The notes under the pieces: model-generated | The model's database searches: none | The model's input: only the letters and a program-made list of their open reading frames with translations | What the model was told of the DNA's origin: nothing | Source of the DNA: Petaurus breviceps papuanus | Lineage: Eukaryota > Chordata > Mammalia > Diprotodontia > Petauridae | Length of the DNA: 64,000 bases | Reading direction: 5' to 3' | Assembly (NCBI GenBank): GCA_028583685.1 | Contig: JAMXIF010000231.1 | Location: 1,230,562-1,294,561 of the forward strand | Part shown: one piece after another, positions 1 through 11,089 of the stretch | Position numbering within the stretch: the first letter of the stretch is position 1 | Layout of the letters: every line of letters starts with the position of its first letter | Position numbers and translations under genes: made by a program

Positions 1-121
1 TTAAGTGACTTGCCCAGGGTCACACAGCTAGTTCAGTGTCAAGTGTCTGAGGCCAGATTTGAACTCAGGTCCTCCCGACTGCGGGTGTGGTGCTCTCCAC
101 AGAGGCCCCTGGCTGCCCCCG
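1..121 (-). repeat. tRNA-derived marsupial SINE, cut by window edge
   Basis: TTAAGTGACTTGCCCAGGGT, the CACACAGCTAG box, AGTGTCTGAGGCCAGA and TTTGAACTCAGGTCCTCC are the reverse complement of the SINE body. Its 5' head is at the right end (about 121) and its 3' tail would lie left of the window. Confidence 0.85.
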
Positions 122-654
122 CCCCCACATCTCTTCTCATTCAGGCAGTGACTGGTTTTGTTTGTTTTAACTTCATCATTGTGGCCTCCGCCATCCCCAC
201 GTTTCAGTCAGTATGTTGTTTTATGCTTTGGCATTTTGTGGTGTAGAGGAGTGGGCCATGGCTGCGGCCTCTGAGGAGCTGGGTTCCAAGACTCTCTGTG
301 CTCTAGGCTATATGGGGGACCTTGGCCAAATCCCTGAGCCTCAGTTTCCTCTCTTGAAAACAAAGGCCCTGCCCTGTGAGCTTTCCCAGTGCGCCTCTGG
401 CTCCCACTTTGGGCTTCTGGGGTCCAAGGCGGTGTCCAGGGCTCCTGACCAGAGACTTGAGGCTTAGGGGGTTCGAGTCAGTCTGACCTCAGCAGGACGT
501 CCCTAAGAGAGCCAGACTTCGTGTGAAGAAAGGGCGAGTTTGGGAAGGGCCGGGATCCCCTCCTGCATGTGCTGCTGCTGGAGCTTTCTGAAATTTAGTC
601 CCTTCTGGCTTCAATGTGAGGGAGGCTGAGAGAGGGGCCGTCGCTGGGTTTTTC
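122..654. other. Unassigned intronic DNA
   Basis: Mixed GC-rich DNA. CCTCAGTTTCCTC near 340 suggests a MIR scrap. No exon or regulatory signal is recognised. Confidence 0.4.
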
Positions 655-860
655 TTCACAGAATCTTAAGAATGCTGTAATGAGTTCACATAGAAATACT
701 ATTCCTTATCCATTATTCAGTATTCATTCTTTCATAGGCTAGGTTTTGTGCAAGCCAGATCTTGGAGGGGAAAACTTAAACATAAAAAGAAAAATTAGAA
801 ATCAGTTGCTAATTAGTATCAATGGAGGCCATTCTCTATACTAATAAAAACATAAGGAGG
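655..860. other. AT-rich repeat-free patch, candidate conserved element
   Basis: About 200 bp of AT-rich DNA with TAATGAG, TTAGAAATCAG and GCTAATTAGT (homeodomain-type cores) set in GC-rich surroundings. It matches no repeat I know. Function is inferred from composition only. Confidence 0.3.
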
Positions 861-887
861 AAACAGAGATAGAAAACTAGATTAGGT

Positions 888-980
888 GGAATGAGGGATG
901 GACGGTTAGATGATGGACAGATAGATGGAGGGAGGGATTGATGGATAGATAGATGGAGGGAGGGATGGATGGACAGGTGG
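888..980. repeat. GATG/GATA-type simple repeat
   Basis: Irregular run of GGATGGAC, GATAGATGGAGG and GATGGATAGATAG units. On the minus strand it creates a spurious Ser/Ile/His-rich open frame. Confidence 0.85.
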
Positions 981-2264
981 AGATACACTTCACGGTCTGG
1001 TGAGGTAAGGCAGCACTCATTCTCGGCTGACCTAGGATGGGGCAAGGGTTGGAAAGAGAGGAGGCAAACAAGATGGGAGTGAGGAATGGGGCTGTGGAGC
1101 TGTGCAGGGCTGAGCTTGGCGGGGAGTGTTGCTGGGACCATTGGTCCTGGGTGGGAAGGTCTGCTCCTCCCCCCAGCAAAGGGCCAGAGATACACCACAG
1201 CTGACCTGGGTGTGGTGATGGTCATGGCAAGGACTGTTCTGCTCCTACCTGCCCCTGTCTGGAGAAGCCTTGTATCTATGAATCGATGACATGGGCTGCC
1301 CACAGCCTCTTCTGCTCCAGGGCCCCCTGCCGTCCCTCTGCTGTGGCTCCTGCCTTGGGGTCTTTCCTTCCCCCATCTGCTCTTGGTGTCACTTCTCTGG
1401 GTCGGGCAGAATCGGGAATCCCTCTGAGAGACCCACTTTCTCATGCTCTCCCAGCCGTCTCTGTTTGCTTTTTCTGTGGACCTGGAGTCCCATTGGGAGG
1501 AGGCCCCTCGATTCTGGATGGTTCTTGCCCCCTTGGTTTGGGGGTGTCTTTGTGGTGTGGGGACAGGAGAGATTCTGATGGCCTTAGAAGCAGGTTCTCT
1601 GGGGGCAGAAGGAAACCACTGGCTTATGGAACTTAGGTGGTGGAGAGAGAAACCTTTGAGAAGTCACTCAAGGCCCACACACATTGTCCTCTTCACACGG
1701 TCACTTTGAACCTCAGTCTCTTCTGCCAGATGGGGAGAGTTGACAGTCGTGGGAGGTTCCCATGAGATTGTATCTGTTGGAAAACTCACATGGCGTGCGC
1801 CATCATCCCCTCTGTGCACAGGGCCCCTGCCCCCATCCTGGTTTGGCCATGCTGTGCCCATGTACAGCTCCTTTTGCCCCACAGGGCTGATGTTGTGACT
1901 TGGGGTTGTATTTCTGGTTCATGGTCATGGCAGACACAGATAGGACCAGCTATGTGTGTCTCAAAGAGACACGGTCACCACCATCCGTCACCCTCTCCCA
2001 GCCCAAGGGAGCCCAGGGCTTCTCGAGGCAGCCTGAGACAGGTTCTGATGAGTAGAGAAGGACCAGGGGCAGCCCAGAACCAGGCTCTAGACCGAAAGCC
2101 ACACTGTGACGTGGTGCCCGTGTGGGTCTAAAATGGGCTCCCCCCAACATGAAGCCAGCCCTTAAGCACCAGTCAGCGTGCTTGCTTTTGGGGATTTGGA
2201 GAGGTCCTTTTCTGGGTGACTGGGGGGGGCCAAGGTTTTCTAGAAAAGCTCCCCCAGTGGGAAC
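981..2264. other. Unassigned intronic DNA
   Basis: GC-rich, without clear repeats or exons. A MIR-like CCTCAGTCTCTTCTG near 1712 is too short to classify. Overlapping open frames in several phases show no recognisable domain. Confidence 0.4.
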
Positions 2265-2470
2265 AATAGGGAGGCCATATCTGTTCAGGGTTTTTTAAGC
2301 ATAGATTTTCATTACGATCTTGTTTTTGATCCCCTAGATTTTCCCCTTTTCCAGAGAACCACTTTTTAGAACAAAGAGGTTTTTTTTTAAAGATTTTGAA
2401 AAGACCCCAGTAAAACCAATCACCCTCTCAGAAGACCCCTTAGCTGTACTGTTTGCTATTTGGCCCTTGT
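2265..2470. other. AT-rich patch, possible conserved element
   Basis: Contains TTTTTTAAGCATAGATTTTC, GATCTTGTTTTTGATC and AAAACCAATCACC with no repeat match. The boundary with the LTR at 2661 lies beyond it. The regulatory role is a guess. Confidence 0.2.
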
Positions 2471-2660
2471 GGGCGCTTCCCGCAGAGAGGGGTGCCGGGC
2501 TCTTTCTCTCATCGTGCGGACTGAAGAAGTGGCTGAGAGGGAAGGCGCCCCAGAGGCCTAGACTGGGCCTACTTTGCCACATCCCAGTGGCCATGCCAAT
2601 GCATACTGTACCGTGTTATTTTCAGAAAAGAGCGAGGGAAACTGACGCTCTTTGAGTGAT

Positions 2661-3179
2661 TGTAGCAGCAAGCACCCCAAGCGTCCTCAGGATTTGCCGC
2701 CACCACAGGTTCTTGGATCTGCTTTGATAAAGGAAAGCAACTCAAAATGGGTTAACAAGCTTACTTTAATCAGTCAGACATATATCATTTACCTTGTTCA
2801 GGGGAAAAAGGTCAGCACCCCGAACTTCAAAGCATACAGGCAGAATTATCAAGACATTAACAGATCAAGTAGACAGATTTCCAAACTGTCCAACCATTAC
2901 ATCCATACCCAGTCAACATCTGGGTTTCCACATCTGGGTTTTTCAAAGCCGGGGGACTCTCAACAACGGCTTCCCAGAATTCAGATCAAATCACAGAACA
3001 CTTCTCAAAGTGAGTCCCAAAACAAAGCTACACATCAGGGCTTATATAGCCTTCTCCTGGCTCAGAGAATGTAACAACCTTATTGACTCACTGGCCAATC
3101 ACAAGCCTCCCACCCCAGGCTCCAGGTGCACTTTAGCCTAGGGGCAGGGAAGATCTTCCAAATTTGCATTCCCATTACA
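2661..3179 (-). mobile_element. Solo LTR of an endogenous retrovirus (family A, copy 1)
   Basis: The element reads TG...CA on the minus strand (plus-strand ends TGTAGCAGCA and CCCATTACA) and is flanked by an exact 5-bp target duplication, GTGAT, at 2656-2660 and 3180-3184. On the minus strand it shows the parts of an LTR: a CCAAT-type box (GATTGGCCAGTG), a TATA box (TATATAAG, 3041-3048) and an ATTAAA polyadenylation signal (2765-2770), giving a short U3, an R of roughly 270 bp and a short U5. It looks whole as a solo LTR; no internal viral region is present. A 5-bp duplication suits ERV3/ERVL-like or some other groups; the family name is not recognised. A close relative lies at 54619-55145. 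Confidence 0.9.
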
Positions 3180-3184
3180 GTGAT

Positions 3185-5039
3185 GGTGACAGTCATGCTG
3201 ATGGATGGCAGTCATCCTGGGGCCCAGTTTCTTGACCTGCAGGCGTTGTCCAGAGGCAGGGGGATGCCTGGAGGAGGCTGTGGCCTTCTGGTCCCTTGGG
3301 CTGCAGAGCCAAGGGCTGCCCAGGGCCTAGTGGGTGGGGTGGCCCAGATGCCCTCTCAGGAGCCTCGCTTCTTACCCTGGTAGTCCTTGCTGGCTGCCCT
3401 GCCATCAGCCTGCGCCCTGCACTCTCTGGTGCCTGTGCCGGCAGGAGGGAGGTGGAAGGGTGGTACGGGAAAGAACACTTTTCCTTTGGTCTCCTGCTTC
3501 CAGCTGCCAGGCTGGGCTGGCCGGAGGCAGGCAGGGGGGGGCAGTGGAGTCTGCCACTCGCTTTCTATTTATAGTCTGAATGGTTCAGGGGGCACGCTGC
3601 ACCGCCGCCACGGCCACCACCCCCCAACTGCCAGTAGCACATTTGTTTTCGTGGGAATTGATCTCTCTCTCCAGCAGAGAATTCTCAGGAACAGTCGCTC
3701 CTGATTCCCGCGGGCTAGGCTCCCCTCCTTCCTTCCCTCCCGTGATCAGAATGGGCTTGGCACTCTAGCAGCTGCTGTTGGAGGGAGGGCAGAAGGCTGG
3801 CAGCTGGCAGTGCAGGAGCATGGGCCGGAGGTAAGGGCGCCTTGGGGGCCGGCCCCCAGGACCATCCTCTTTTGTTTACAGCGGGAGACAAAGTGAGGGT
3901 AAGATCTGGGGGGTGGGAGGGCTCGGCTTGCCGCCTGGATGAAGGGGCTTCTCAACCATGGTTCCCGCCTCCGGATGGGGATCCTGCCTTCCGCCCCCTT
4001 GTGGCCTGGCCGCCCCAGCTCCCAGCTCCATTAGGCTTGCTGAAGGGAGTGGGATAAGCCGCTGCAGTCACTGCTGTCTTGCCCAGGTCTGGCGCTGCTT
4101 TGGTTCCCCGAGAGTGTAATAATGTGTTTTCAGAAGAGGATTTGGGATCTTTACTACAAATTATGTCGTGAGGCCTTTTTTTTTGGGGGGGAAGGTTTTT
4201 GTCTGTGTGGGGAACTCGGTTATAATTTGACTGGAACCATCCTCCGTGGAGGCCGGTGGGCACGTCATCCAGAACCTCACAGAGTCTCCAGAGTGGTGGG
4301 GGGCGATGGGCCCTTAGATCTGCCTCAGCATACTCAGCCCCATGTGTCCAGGTCCAGGACCCAGCCCTCTGACCCCAAGAAGGATCTGGGACTGACTCGC
4401 CTCATGTCCCGGCAGAGCCATCCCGACCCAGGCAGGTGGCTGTGTCTGCCATGCTCTCCCAAGCAGTACCGGGCCACGGGCACTGTGGGCGTGCTGTGCT
4501 GGGGCCAGCCAGGAGGGCACATCTTCCAAATGGGGTCCTGGATGCGGGTCTCTTGAGGCTCCTCCCAGTTCCAGAACCTGGCCTCTCAGAGGTAGAACTG
4601 GGAAGCCTTCCCTCAGTGCTGCCCAGAAGCTTGGGCATTTTCCAGGCTGTGTTGAATGGACCCTTGTGTTCCTCCACCCTTGATGGATGCTGGAGCCTTG
4701 GCTCCCTGATGGAATGGGTCTGCAAGCCGGCCATTGGCCGCCCAACTCAGTCTTTTTTTCCTGTGTGGCTGTCCATACACATCAGTGTGGAAATGGGGGC
4801 CTGGATTCACCTCTTCCTCTGACTGCTGGAGCTCAGTTCTGATACTGGGCCTTGAGGGACCGGGATGTCTTAGGTGGAGTGATGGACTGGGGCACAGGTG
4901 ATCCCAGAGAACCAAGGTGACGTTTCCGTGCAAATCTCGGTGGCCTATGAGTACAGCCACTCATGCCAAGAAAGAGCCCAGAAACTTCTGGTCTGGAAAG
5001 TGCTGAGGGAGACACTTAGTGTTGTTTAGTGCTGCGAGG
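3185..5039. other. Unassigned GC-rich intronic DNA
   Basis: No clear interspersed repeat. It includes the MEF2 consensus at 3565 with a mildly CpG-rich tail (3590-3720), and a T/G run at 4180-4200. No exon is recognised. Confidence 0.4.
3565..3574. promoter_or_regulatory. Consensus MEF2 site (CTATTTATAG)
   Basis: The ten bases match the MEF2 consensus YTAWWWWTAR exactly. It lies in GC-rich DNA, next to CpG-containing sequence. The same decamer occurs inverted at 56196. Binding is inferred. Confidence 0.45.
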
Positions 5040-5365
5040 GGTGTGTGTGTGCACATGCATATCAGTGTGTGTGTGAGTGTGTGTGTGCGTGTATTAGTGT
5101 GTGTTTGCGCGCATATGCGTATGTGTGTGCACGCATCTGTCAGTGTGTGTGTGCGTTTGCACACGTGTGCATGTGTGTGCATGTCAGTGTGTATATGTGT
5201 GTGCACGCACCTGTTAGTGTGTATGTGTGTGTGTCAGTGAGTGTAAGAGTGTTTGCATGTATGTGTGTGCACGTGTGTGTCAGTGTGTATGTGTGTGCAC
5301 GCACCTGTCAGTGTGTATGTGCGTGTGTCAGTGAGTGTGAGTGCGTGTTTGCGCACATGTGCATG
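5040..5365. repeat. TG-rich compound minisatellite
   Basis: About 325 bp of (TG)n broken by GCAC, CAGTG and GCGC steps, with a repeated block TGTGTGCACGCACCTGT. It yields artificial Cys/Val-rich frames on plus and Thr/His-rich frames on minus. Confidence 0.95.
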
Positions 5366-5504
5366 ATTTGTGTGGGTCAGGGCCTGTGCACAGAGGAGCA
5401 TTCTGGCGGAAGAGATCCCCCCCCCCCTGTTTCCACCTTGGAGAAATGAGCTGGGCTCAGGGAGGTCTTGGGTCCACAAATACAGATGAAGGCTGGAAGT
5501 GAAG

Positions 5505-5800
5505 GAAGGGGCCTGTCCTCAAGGGGCTTACATTCTGTTACACAAGGAAAGTAAGTACAGAGTAAGGACCCAGCCTGTGGGCAGGTAGATTAAGAGGGCC
5601 CCCAGGCAAAAGGTGATGCCTGAGCTGAGCTTTGGAGGAAGTGAGGGAGCCCAGGAAGGTGGAAGGGAGCATGGAGATCAGTCCTGGCATGAGGAATAGC
5701 CCCCGCAGCACAGCAGTGGAAAAATGACATGCAGCATGTGGGGAACAGTGGCATGCAGGCTGGTTTGTCTGCAGTGTAGACTAAAGGTTGAAGGAGAGGA
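5505..5800 (-). repeat. L2-type LINE 3' remnant
   Basis: CCTGTCCTCAAGGGGCTTAC then CATTCTGTTACAC is the reverse complement of the L2 3' region. TGAGCTTTGGAGGAAGTGAG and the following 150 bp fit antisense L2 upstream sequence. The fragment is old and diverged. Confidence 0.6.
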
Positions 5801-5924
5801 CTGGGCAGCAGGGCCTGCGCAGGTGGGCTGGACCTGGACTGGGCAGCAGGGAGGGGCTCCTGGAGACTGCACGTCCCAAAAAGCTGTTTGTGTGTGTTCT
5901 GGGTCCATGGTATGTGTGGAAGGG

Positions 5925-6058
5925 AGGCAGGGAGAAAAGAAAGGAAGGAGAGGAGGGAGGGAGGAAGGAAAGAAAGGAAGGAAGGAGGAAAGGGTGGAGG
6001 GAGGGAAGAAGAGGAGGGAGGGAGGGAGGAAGGAAAGGAAGGAGGGAGGGAAGGGAGG
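5925..6058. repeat. GGAA/GGGA purine simple repeat
   Basis: Interrupted (GGAA)n and (GGGA)n run of about 130 bp. It drives a Lys/Glu/Gly frame on plus and a Pro/Ser/Leu frame on minus, neither a gene. Confidence 0.95.
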
Positions 6059-6059
6059 T

Positions 6060-7094
6060 GAAATCCAGTCATTGGTCCAGGAGGGCAGCCTCATGGCCAG
6101 TCTGGCTGCTCCCAATTCTGCTTACCCTCTGTCCTGTCAGACCTTCTCCTCCCCACCCCCCCTGCAGATGCTGTCCTCTGTCCCCTTCCCCCATGGCCAG
6201 ATGCCAGCTTCTGGCCCCTCCCCCTCCAGTTTGAACAACTGCAGAAGTCCCCCCCATTTTGAGAGGCCACACTGGGACCCCAGCTGTTGAGGCCTGCTCC
6301 CTCCAGCTTGTCCACAGCCTCTGCACTTGGTCACTGGGCCAGCAAAGCAAGAAGTGAGCTCTTGTGTGGTGCCCAGCTGGCTGCCCTCCCCTCTTGGCGG
6401 AGACAGGCCTCCCGGCTGGTCAGCACGAGCCAGTGAGGCCACTGGGGCTACACAGCAGCCGACTTGCTCACCTTCTTTTTCCAGGTGGGGCAGGTGGGTT
6501 TTTCCTGGGTCACTTACTGTGGGTGCTGCCCCTGCTGCTGCTGCTTCTTTGAAAAACTTGAATATTCTGCTTTAATTAAAGGACCAGTCTAGGGCTGCCT
6601 CCCCCCCCCCCCCCGTTTTTTACAAAAGGGAGGAAGAAGGTGGGGGCTGTGGGAAGAAAATGAGAGGTTTGGAATAAAAGCTGGCGAGGCCTGTTCCTGG
6701 TGGCCTGTGCATGTTTGTCCAGAGCCAGCAGAGCAGCCACCTGGCCTCTCCCGGCAGGCCCCGCCCACCTGGGGCAGCCCACCCACCCCTCATTGGCAGC
6801 CGAAATCTGCCCTCTGATTCTGCCTTATCCTGGCTTGGCAAGCGGCTGGGCCGGCAGCGGGAGAGGCACGAATGAGGGCGAGGTCCAGGCAGAGCCCCAG
6901 TACCCTCAGCCACCCCGCACACTTGTCACTTCCCAGGTGTTCTGGGCAAAGGGTGAAGTTGGTGGGTGGCAGAAGGTGCCATCCTGATGCTCTTTCCTTT
7001 CTGCTGCCTGTGTGTCATCTGTACCTTTGCTAGGGCTTTCTGGAACTCCTTTTGGTCTCACCTGGGTAGCTGAGGGCACCAGAGTGGAGTCAGG
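6060..7094. other. Unassigned GC-rich intronic DNA with a poly-C tract
   Basis: Holds a (C)17 run near 6598-6614 followed by TTTTT, and otherwise unassigned sequence. The last 150 bp shade into a MIR. Confidence 0.4.
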
Positions 7095-7178
7095 AAGACT
7101 TCCTCATCTGTAAAATGGGGGTGATAACAGCACCTGCCTCCCAGGGGTGTTAGGCCTGCACACAGTAGGCACTCTGTC
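7095..7178 (+). repeat. MIR SINE remnant, split by a younger SINE
   Basis: TTCCTCATCTGTAAAATGGG, GTGATAACAGCACCTGCCTC and CACAGTAGGCAC follow MIR order. Its tail (TTAGCTATTCTTATCA) reappears at 7384 after the inserted SINE. Confidence 0.8.
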
Positions 7179-7194
7179 CATCTTAGCTGTTCTT

Positions 7195-7258
7195 TTCTTT
7201 TCTTTTTTGGCTTTGTGCAGGGCAGTTGGGGTTAAGTGACTTGCCCAAGGTTGCACAG

Positions 7259-7300
<42 letters not shown>

Positions 7301-7380
7301 AGTGTCTGAGGCCAGATTTGAACTCAGGTCCTCCTGACTCCAGGGCTGGCACTCTATTCACTGCACCACCTAGCTGTCCC
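7195..7380 (-). repeat. tRNA-derived marsupial SINE with internal TG expansion
   Basis: The minus-strand head GGACAGCTAGGTGG begins near 7380; the T-rich 3' tail is at 7195-7208. Flanks CATCTTAGCTGTTCTT (7179-7194) and CATGTTAGCTATTCTT (7381-7396) match at 14 of 16 bases and form the target duplication, inside the 3' end of a MIR. The AGTAAGTGTTAAGTG part of the body has become a (TG)n tract (7261-7298). Confidence 0.92.
7261..7298. repeat. (TG)n microsatellite inside a SINE
   Basis: Nineteen TG units between the CACAGC and TTAAGTGTCTGAG parts of the SINE. The SINE at 49013 shows a smaller TG tract at the same place. Confidence 0.95.
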
Positions 7381-7734
7381 CATGTTAGCTATTCTTATCA
7401 CCACTGAACCCGAGGGTGGAGTTCAGTGTGAGATTGGAGGGAGGGGAGTGGGATGGCCAAAGGCATCCTGGAGCCTGGGACGTTGCCTGAGGGCCTCACA
7501 TGGACCCTGATGGGAATTAGGTCTGGTTTTGGGGGCAGGGGAAGGAAGCTGCTGGAGAGCCAATGCAGCTGAGCCCCTGCCCTGCGGCCCAGAGGCAGTG
7601 TGGGTCAGTGGCGGCCCTGCAGGTCGCTCCTCCTCTCCACACACACTGCCTTTCTTGTGATGGTCCTATCCTGGAAAAGCTCGGGGTCTCCGTGGCCCCA
7701 AATTCCTCTGCCTAGTGTCAGTCAGGAGAGGATG

Positions 7735-7870
7735 CACCTCGTTAGACCCTCACCACCATCCTGGGAAATAAGGACTGTGATTATCCCCATTTTACAGGGG
7801 GGGAGTTGAGGCTGAGACAGAGTAAGGCCACCCTGTGTCTGAGGATTGGAGGTTTCACCCTTGATCTCTG
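7735..7870 (-). repeat. MIR-type SINE remnant
   Basis: GACCCTCACCACCATCCTGG, GATTATCCCCATTTTACAG and the following AGTTGAGGCTGAGA block are antisense MIR. Confidence 0.7.
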
Positions 7871-7924
7871 CTGTACCTGCCTGGGGCCTGTTCCTCAGGG
7901 CTCCCTGCCCACTCTCTCTCTGTT

Positions 7925-8045
7925 TTCTTTCCTCCATTTGAATGGATGCTCCTTGAAGGCAGAGCTTGTCTCAGATTTTACCATTCTTCTCCACTTGTGT
8001 TTGGCATACAGCAAGAGGCCAATAAATGCTTATTGATTTATTCAT
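7925..8045 (+). repeat. L2 LINE 3' end
   Basis: ATGCTCCTTGAAGGCAGAGC, TTTGGCATACAGCAAGAGG and CCAATAAATGCTTATTGATT form the canonical L2 3' terminus on the plus strand. Confidence 0.85.
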
Positions 8046-8609
8046 GTTTCAAGTCTCAGAGGGTATGGAAGCCAATCCCCCCCTTTTACAAAGGAGGAAA
8101 CTGAGGTCAGAGAGGGCCCCAGGATGTGCCAAAGAGCCAGGCTTTGACCTGGGATTCCCCGACTGTTTCCTCCTTCCATCTCATTCCAGCCCTCCCCAGG
8201 GGTCGGTTCTCCCATCATTGATCATCTCATGGTGCCCCCAGCTCCAGTTGGACGGGATGCCTTCGGTCTCTTTCCAGCTCTTACTCTGTGGTTTGTGGGC
8301 CAGCCCCTGCCCCATCTGGGCCGCAGTCTTCCGATGTCCACCTCTGTGAGCTGATGGTGAAGGAAGGAAGCAGAGAGGAGGCATGGGGCTGTTCTGTGCT
8401 GAAGGTACCCACTTCTGTGTTGGCAGAGACACTGCAGCTTACTTAGTAGCCTGGAGAGATGCCGGGCAGATGTGTCTGTCTGCTGGGAGCTGGGGTGCCT
8501 CTGGCCTGTCCCCTTGGCCCGGTCCCAGAGTGCTGGGGCCTGCTGCCATGGTAGAAGGCCCCTGTGGGTACCTACCCACTGACATGAGCCCTCCCCAGGA
8601 AAGAACCTC
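8046..8609. other. Unassigned intronic DNA with a MIR scrap
   Basis: CAAAGGAGGAAACTGAGGTC at 8089 is a minus-strand MIR fragment. The rest is unassigned. Confidence 0.4.
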
Positions 8610-8800
8610 TTCCGTAGCTGGCTATAGTGTTGGTGGTTGGAATGGTTTGATCAAGCTTTAATTGATTTTATGGAAATTAATTCCTAGATGGGCTGGCTAA
8701 ATGAAAGGAATTTGTGCATAAATTGTTTTTCTTAATTAGCTGGATTCTATGAATAACCCATTGATATCAGAGAATTTAGGAAGCCCAGATGGCATCGGGA
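8610..8800. other. AT-rich candidate conserved noncoding element
   Basis: About 190 bp with TGATCAAGCTTTAATTGATT, GGAAATTAATTCCTAG, TTAATTAGCTGG and GAATAACCCATTGATATC. The density of TAATTA/TTAATT homeodomain cores, the lack of repeat signatures and the sharp contrast with GC-rich flanks suggest a developmental enhancer. No alignment was possible. Confidence 0.4.
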
Positions 8801-9477
8801 AGAAACTTCGTAGGCCAGGCCCCTCATTGTACAGGTCATGAAACCAGCCGAGGCAGGGCGGGAAGACATTGGCCACTAACCCTGAGCGAGAGGCCCAGGG
8901 CTGGGCTTGTGGTGGAAAGGTCTGGTCCTTTTAAATGTACTGACACAAATTTGGGGGCCGTATTTCATCTTTGCATGGTCTTTCTTTCCACGGTTCTTAG
9001 TTCAAACATGCGGAGTGCAGACAGCGGCCCCTTGGACCAAGGGAGGTGAAGGCAAGTTGGTATGGCCAGAAGAAGCCATACCTGTATGATGCGGGTAGCA
9101 CACCAGCAGTTGGCCCTCCCTCGGCCTTCTCTGTTCAATCTTAGCCTTATGCCATTTGCTTGGGACCAAAGGGAACGTTGCATGGGGCAGCCCTTTGGAT
9201 GTTAGTGACTTTTCATGATTAAAAACAGTTGTGGCCGCCCCTGGCCAAGTCTCTGAGGCCCCTGAAGGTACAGAGCAGCTGCTGGTCTGACCTGGTTGGA
9301 AAGGGCTGTGGCCCCTGTGGCTGACCCCTGCTCCAGCCCGCCATGCTGCAGTTCCCAGGACTGGCCTGCTCCCCTTCTCTCTTAGGGCTCGCAGCTCCCT
9401 GCTGGGTCACCTCTCTCCAGAATTCTTTCCTGGTGGGCCCCTCCCCCATTACTTTGGCTTTACTTCTCTATGTGAGC
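8801..9477. other. Unassigned intronic DNA
   Basis: Includes a MIR-like scrap near 8820 (CCCTCATTGTACAGGTCATG). Nothing else is recognised. Confidence 0.4.
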
Positions 9478-9558
9478 TCCTTCCTGCTGTCTCTGAGTCC
9501 TCAGTGCCTGGCACACAGTTGGTGCTTAATGAATGTTTATGGGACTGAATAAAAGGAT
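9478..9558 (+). repeat. L2 LINE 3' end
   Basis: CAGTGCCTGGCACACAGTTG then GTGCTTAATGAATGTTTATG is an L2 3' terminus. Confidence 0.75.
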
Positions 9559-9939
9559 TTCTTGTGATTTAGGTTCACTCTTTACCTTGGCCAGTATGGC
9601 CCCAAGACCTCTCGGTGTGCTCTGTATTGCGGTAGGCATGCTTCTGGCCTCGAGGTGGCACAGGGGGAGAGGCAGGAGGCTGCTCGGCCGCCTGGGGAAC
9701 CAGGAGAGCACTTTGGGGCTTGCTATGAGAGAGGCAGATGAGCATCCCCTTAGTCTGTACAGCGCTGGGGACCACTAGCCGGCTTCCTCATTTGGGTTCA
9801 TGTTGAACTTTGTCTTTGGCCCTCTCGGGCCCCAAGGCTCTGGCAGCTCCAGGAAGTGCTGAGTTGGCCTTTAAACCACCGTGGGGTCCATTCTGACTGG
9901 AGGGCTGGCTTCGCCCAGAGCCAAGAATCCAGATTCTCA

Positions 9940-10110
9940 GAGTCAAATCCAGATCCTGACTCTTCCTGCCTCTGGGAGCTTTAGGAAGTTGCCTAGTAAC
10001 TCAGTTTCCCCATCTATCAGATGGCCAGTCAGAATGCCTGTCTCATAGCGTTGTTTTGAGGCCTACAGGAAATACTGGCTATGAAATGCTGAGCACACTT
10101 GGAAACATTT
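9940..10110 (+). repeat. MIR SINE remnant
   Basis: AACTCAGTTTCCCCATCTAT, TGCCTGTCTCATAGCGTTGT and a GAAATGCTGAGCACA tail follow MIR order. The remnant is diverged but collinear. Confidence 0.75.
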
Positions 10111-10499
10111 CATCAGGCATTCCCAGTGTGAGAAAGGTGGACTTTGGCCTGTTTTCTGATTGGATTTGAGCACGGCTACTCCTAAGGATGACTGCCTTCC
10201 GTGCCCTTCTTCCCACCATCTCGAGCCAACCACCCCATTTCAGTCAATTGTAGCAGTGACTTCCCTATTTTGCGGCCAGAAGTGCCAGAGGCAGCACACC
10301 CAGCCTCAGTTCACCTTTCTTAGTGCCCCCTTCCCCTGCTACCTTACTTAGACCCTTCACTGTTGTACATGGGTCTAGAAAAAGTGTCAGCCTTCTATAG
10401 AACTGCTGCCTGTTTTTGGAGGCCCCACATCGTATGTGAAAATGCAAATGACTTTTTAGCTGGGCTGCCAGCCGCTAGCCCTGGCACAGGGAGTCTTTG

Positions 10500-10640
10500 G
10501 GGGATGAGGCAGTGTAGACAAAGCACTTGACTTTGGAGGCAGAGACCCCTAGTTCAGTGTGACCTTAGGCAGATGAGTTCCACTCCCTGGTCTGTCCAAT
10601 GAGGAGACTGGGACACATGGTTTCTGTGGTCTCTGAGGTC
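10500..10640 (+). repeat. MIR SINE remnant
   Basis: GGCAGTGTAGACAAAGCACT, GTTCAGTGTGACCTTAGGCA and a degraded CCTGGTCTGTCCAATGAGGA segment correspond to the 5' half and core of MIR. Confidence 0.65.
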
Positions 10641-10789
10641 TCATCCTGCTTGGAGTGAAGTAGGCTGCACACCAGTCCAGCCATTAGTGAGGTGCCCCCA
10701 GCCCTTGGATGGCCCAGGGTATGGCAGAGGGGGCGGCCAGGGAGGATGCTTTCTCATACACACCTCCCACATGCTGTCCCCCCAACAGG

Positions 10790-11080
10790 TTAGGATGGAG
10801 AGAGGGCAGGATAGAGGGACAGAAAGAGGGAGGCAAGGGGTGAGGGATGGAAGGACAGGGAGAGGAAGAATGGAGGGAGGGATGGAGAGAGGGCAGGATG
10901 GANNNNNNNNNNGGATGGAGGGACAGAGGGAGGGAGGCAAAGGGTGAGGGTTGGAGGGAGGGATGGAGAGAGGGCAAGATGGAGGGACAGAAAGAGGGAG
11001 GCAAGGGGTGAGGGATGGAGGGAGGGATGGAAGGACCGGGAGGAGTAATGGAGGGAGGGACAGGGGGAGGAGGCATGGGG
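10790..11080. repeat. About 85-bp purine-rich minisatellite with assembly gap
   Basis: Three units start at GAGAGGGCAGGAT (10799), GAGAGGGCAGGAT (10887) and GAGAGGGCAAGAT (10968); each contains GGGAGGCAAGGGGTGAGGG or a variant. Ten N bases (10903-10912) lie in the second unit, so the copy number in the genome is unknown. Confidence 0.9.
10903..10912. other. Assembly gap (10 N)
   Basis: A run of ten N inside the purine minisatellite. Ten is likely a placeholder, so true length may differ. Confidence 0.99.
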
Positions 11081-11089
11081 GCATGCAGG

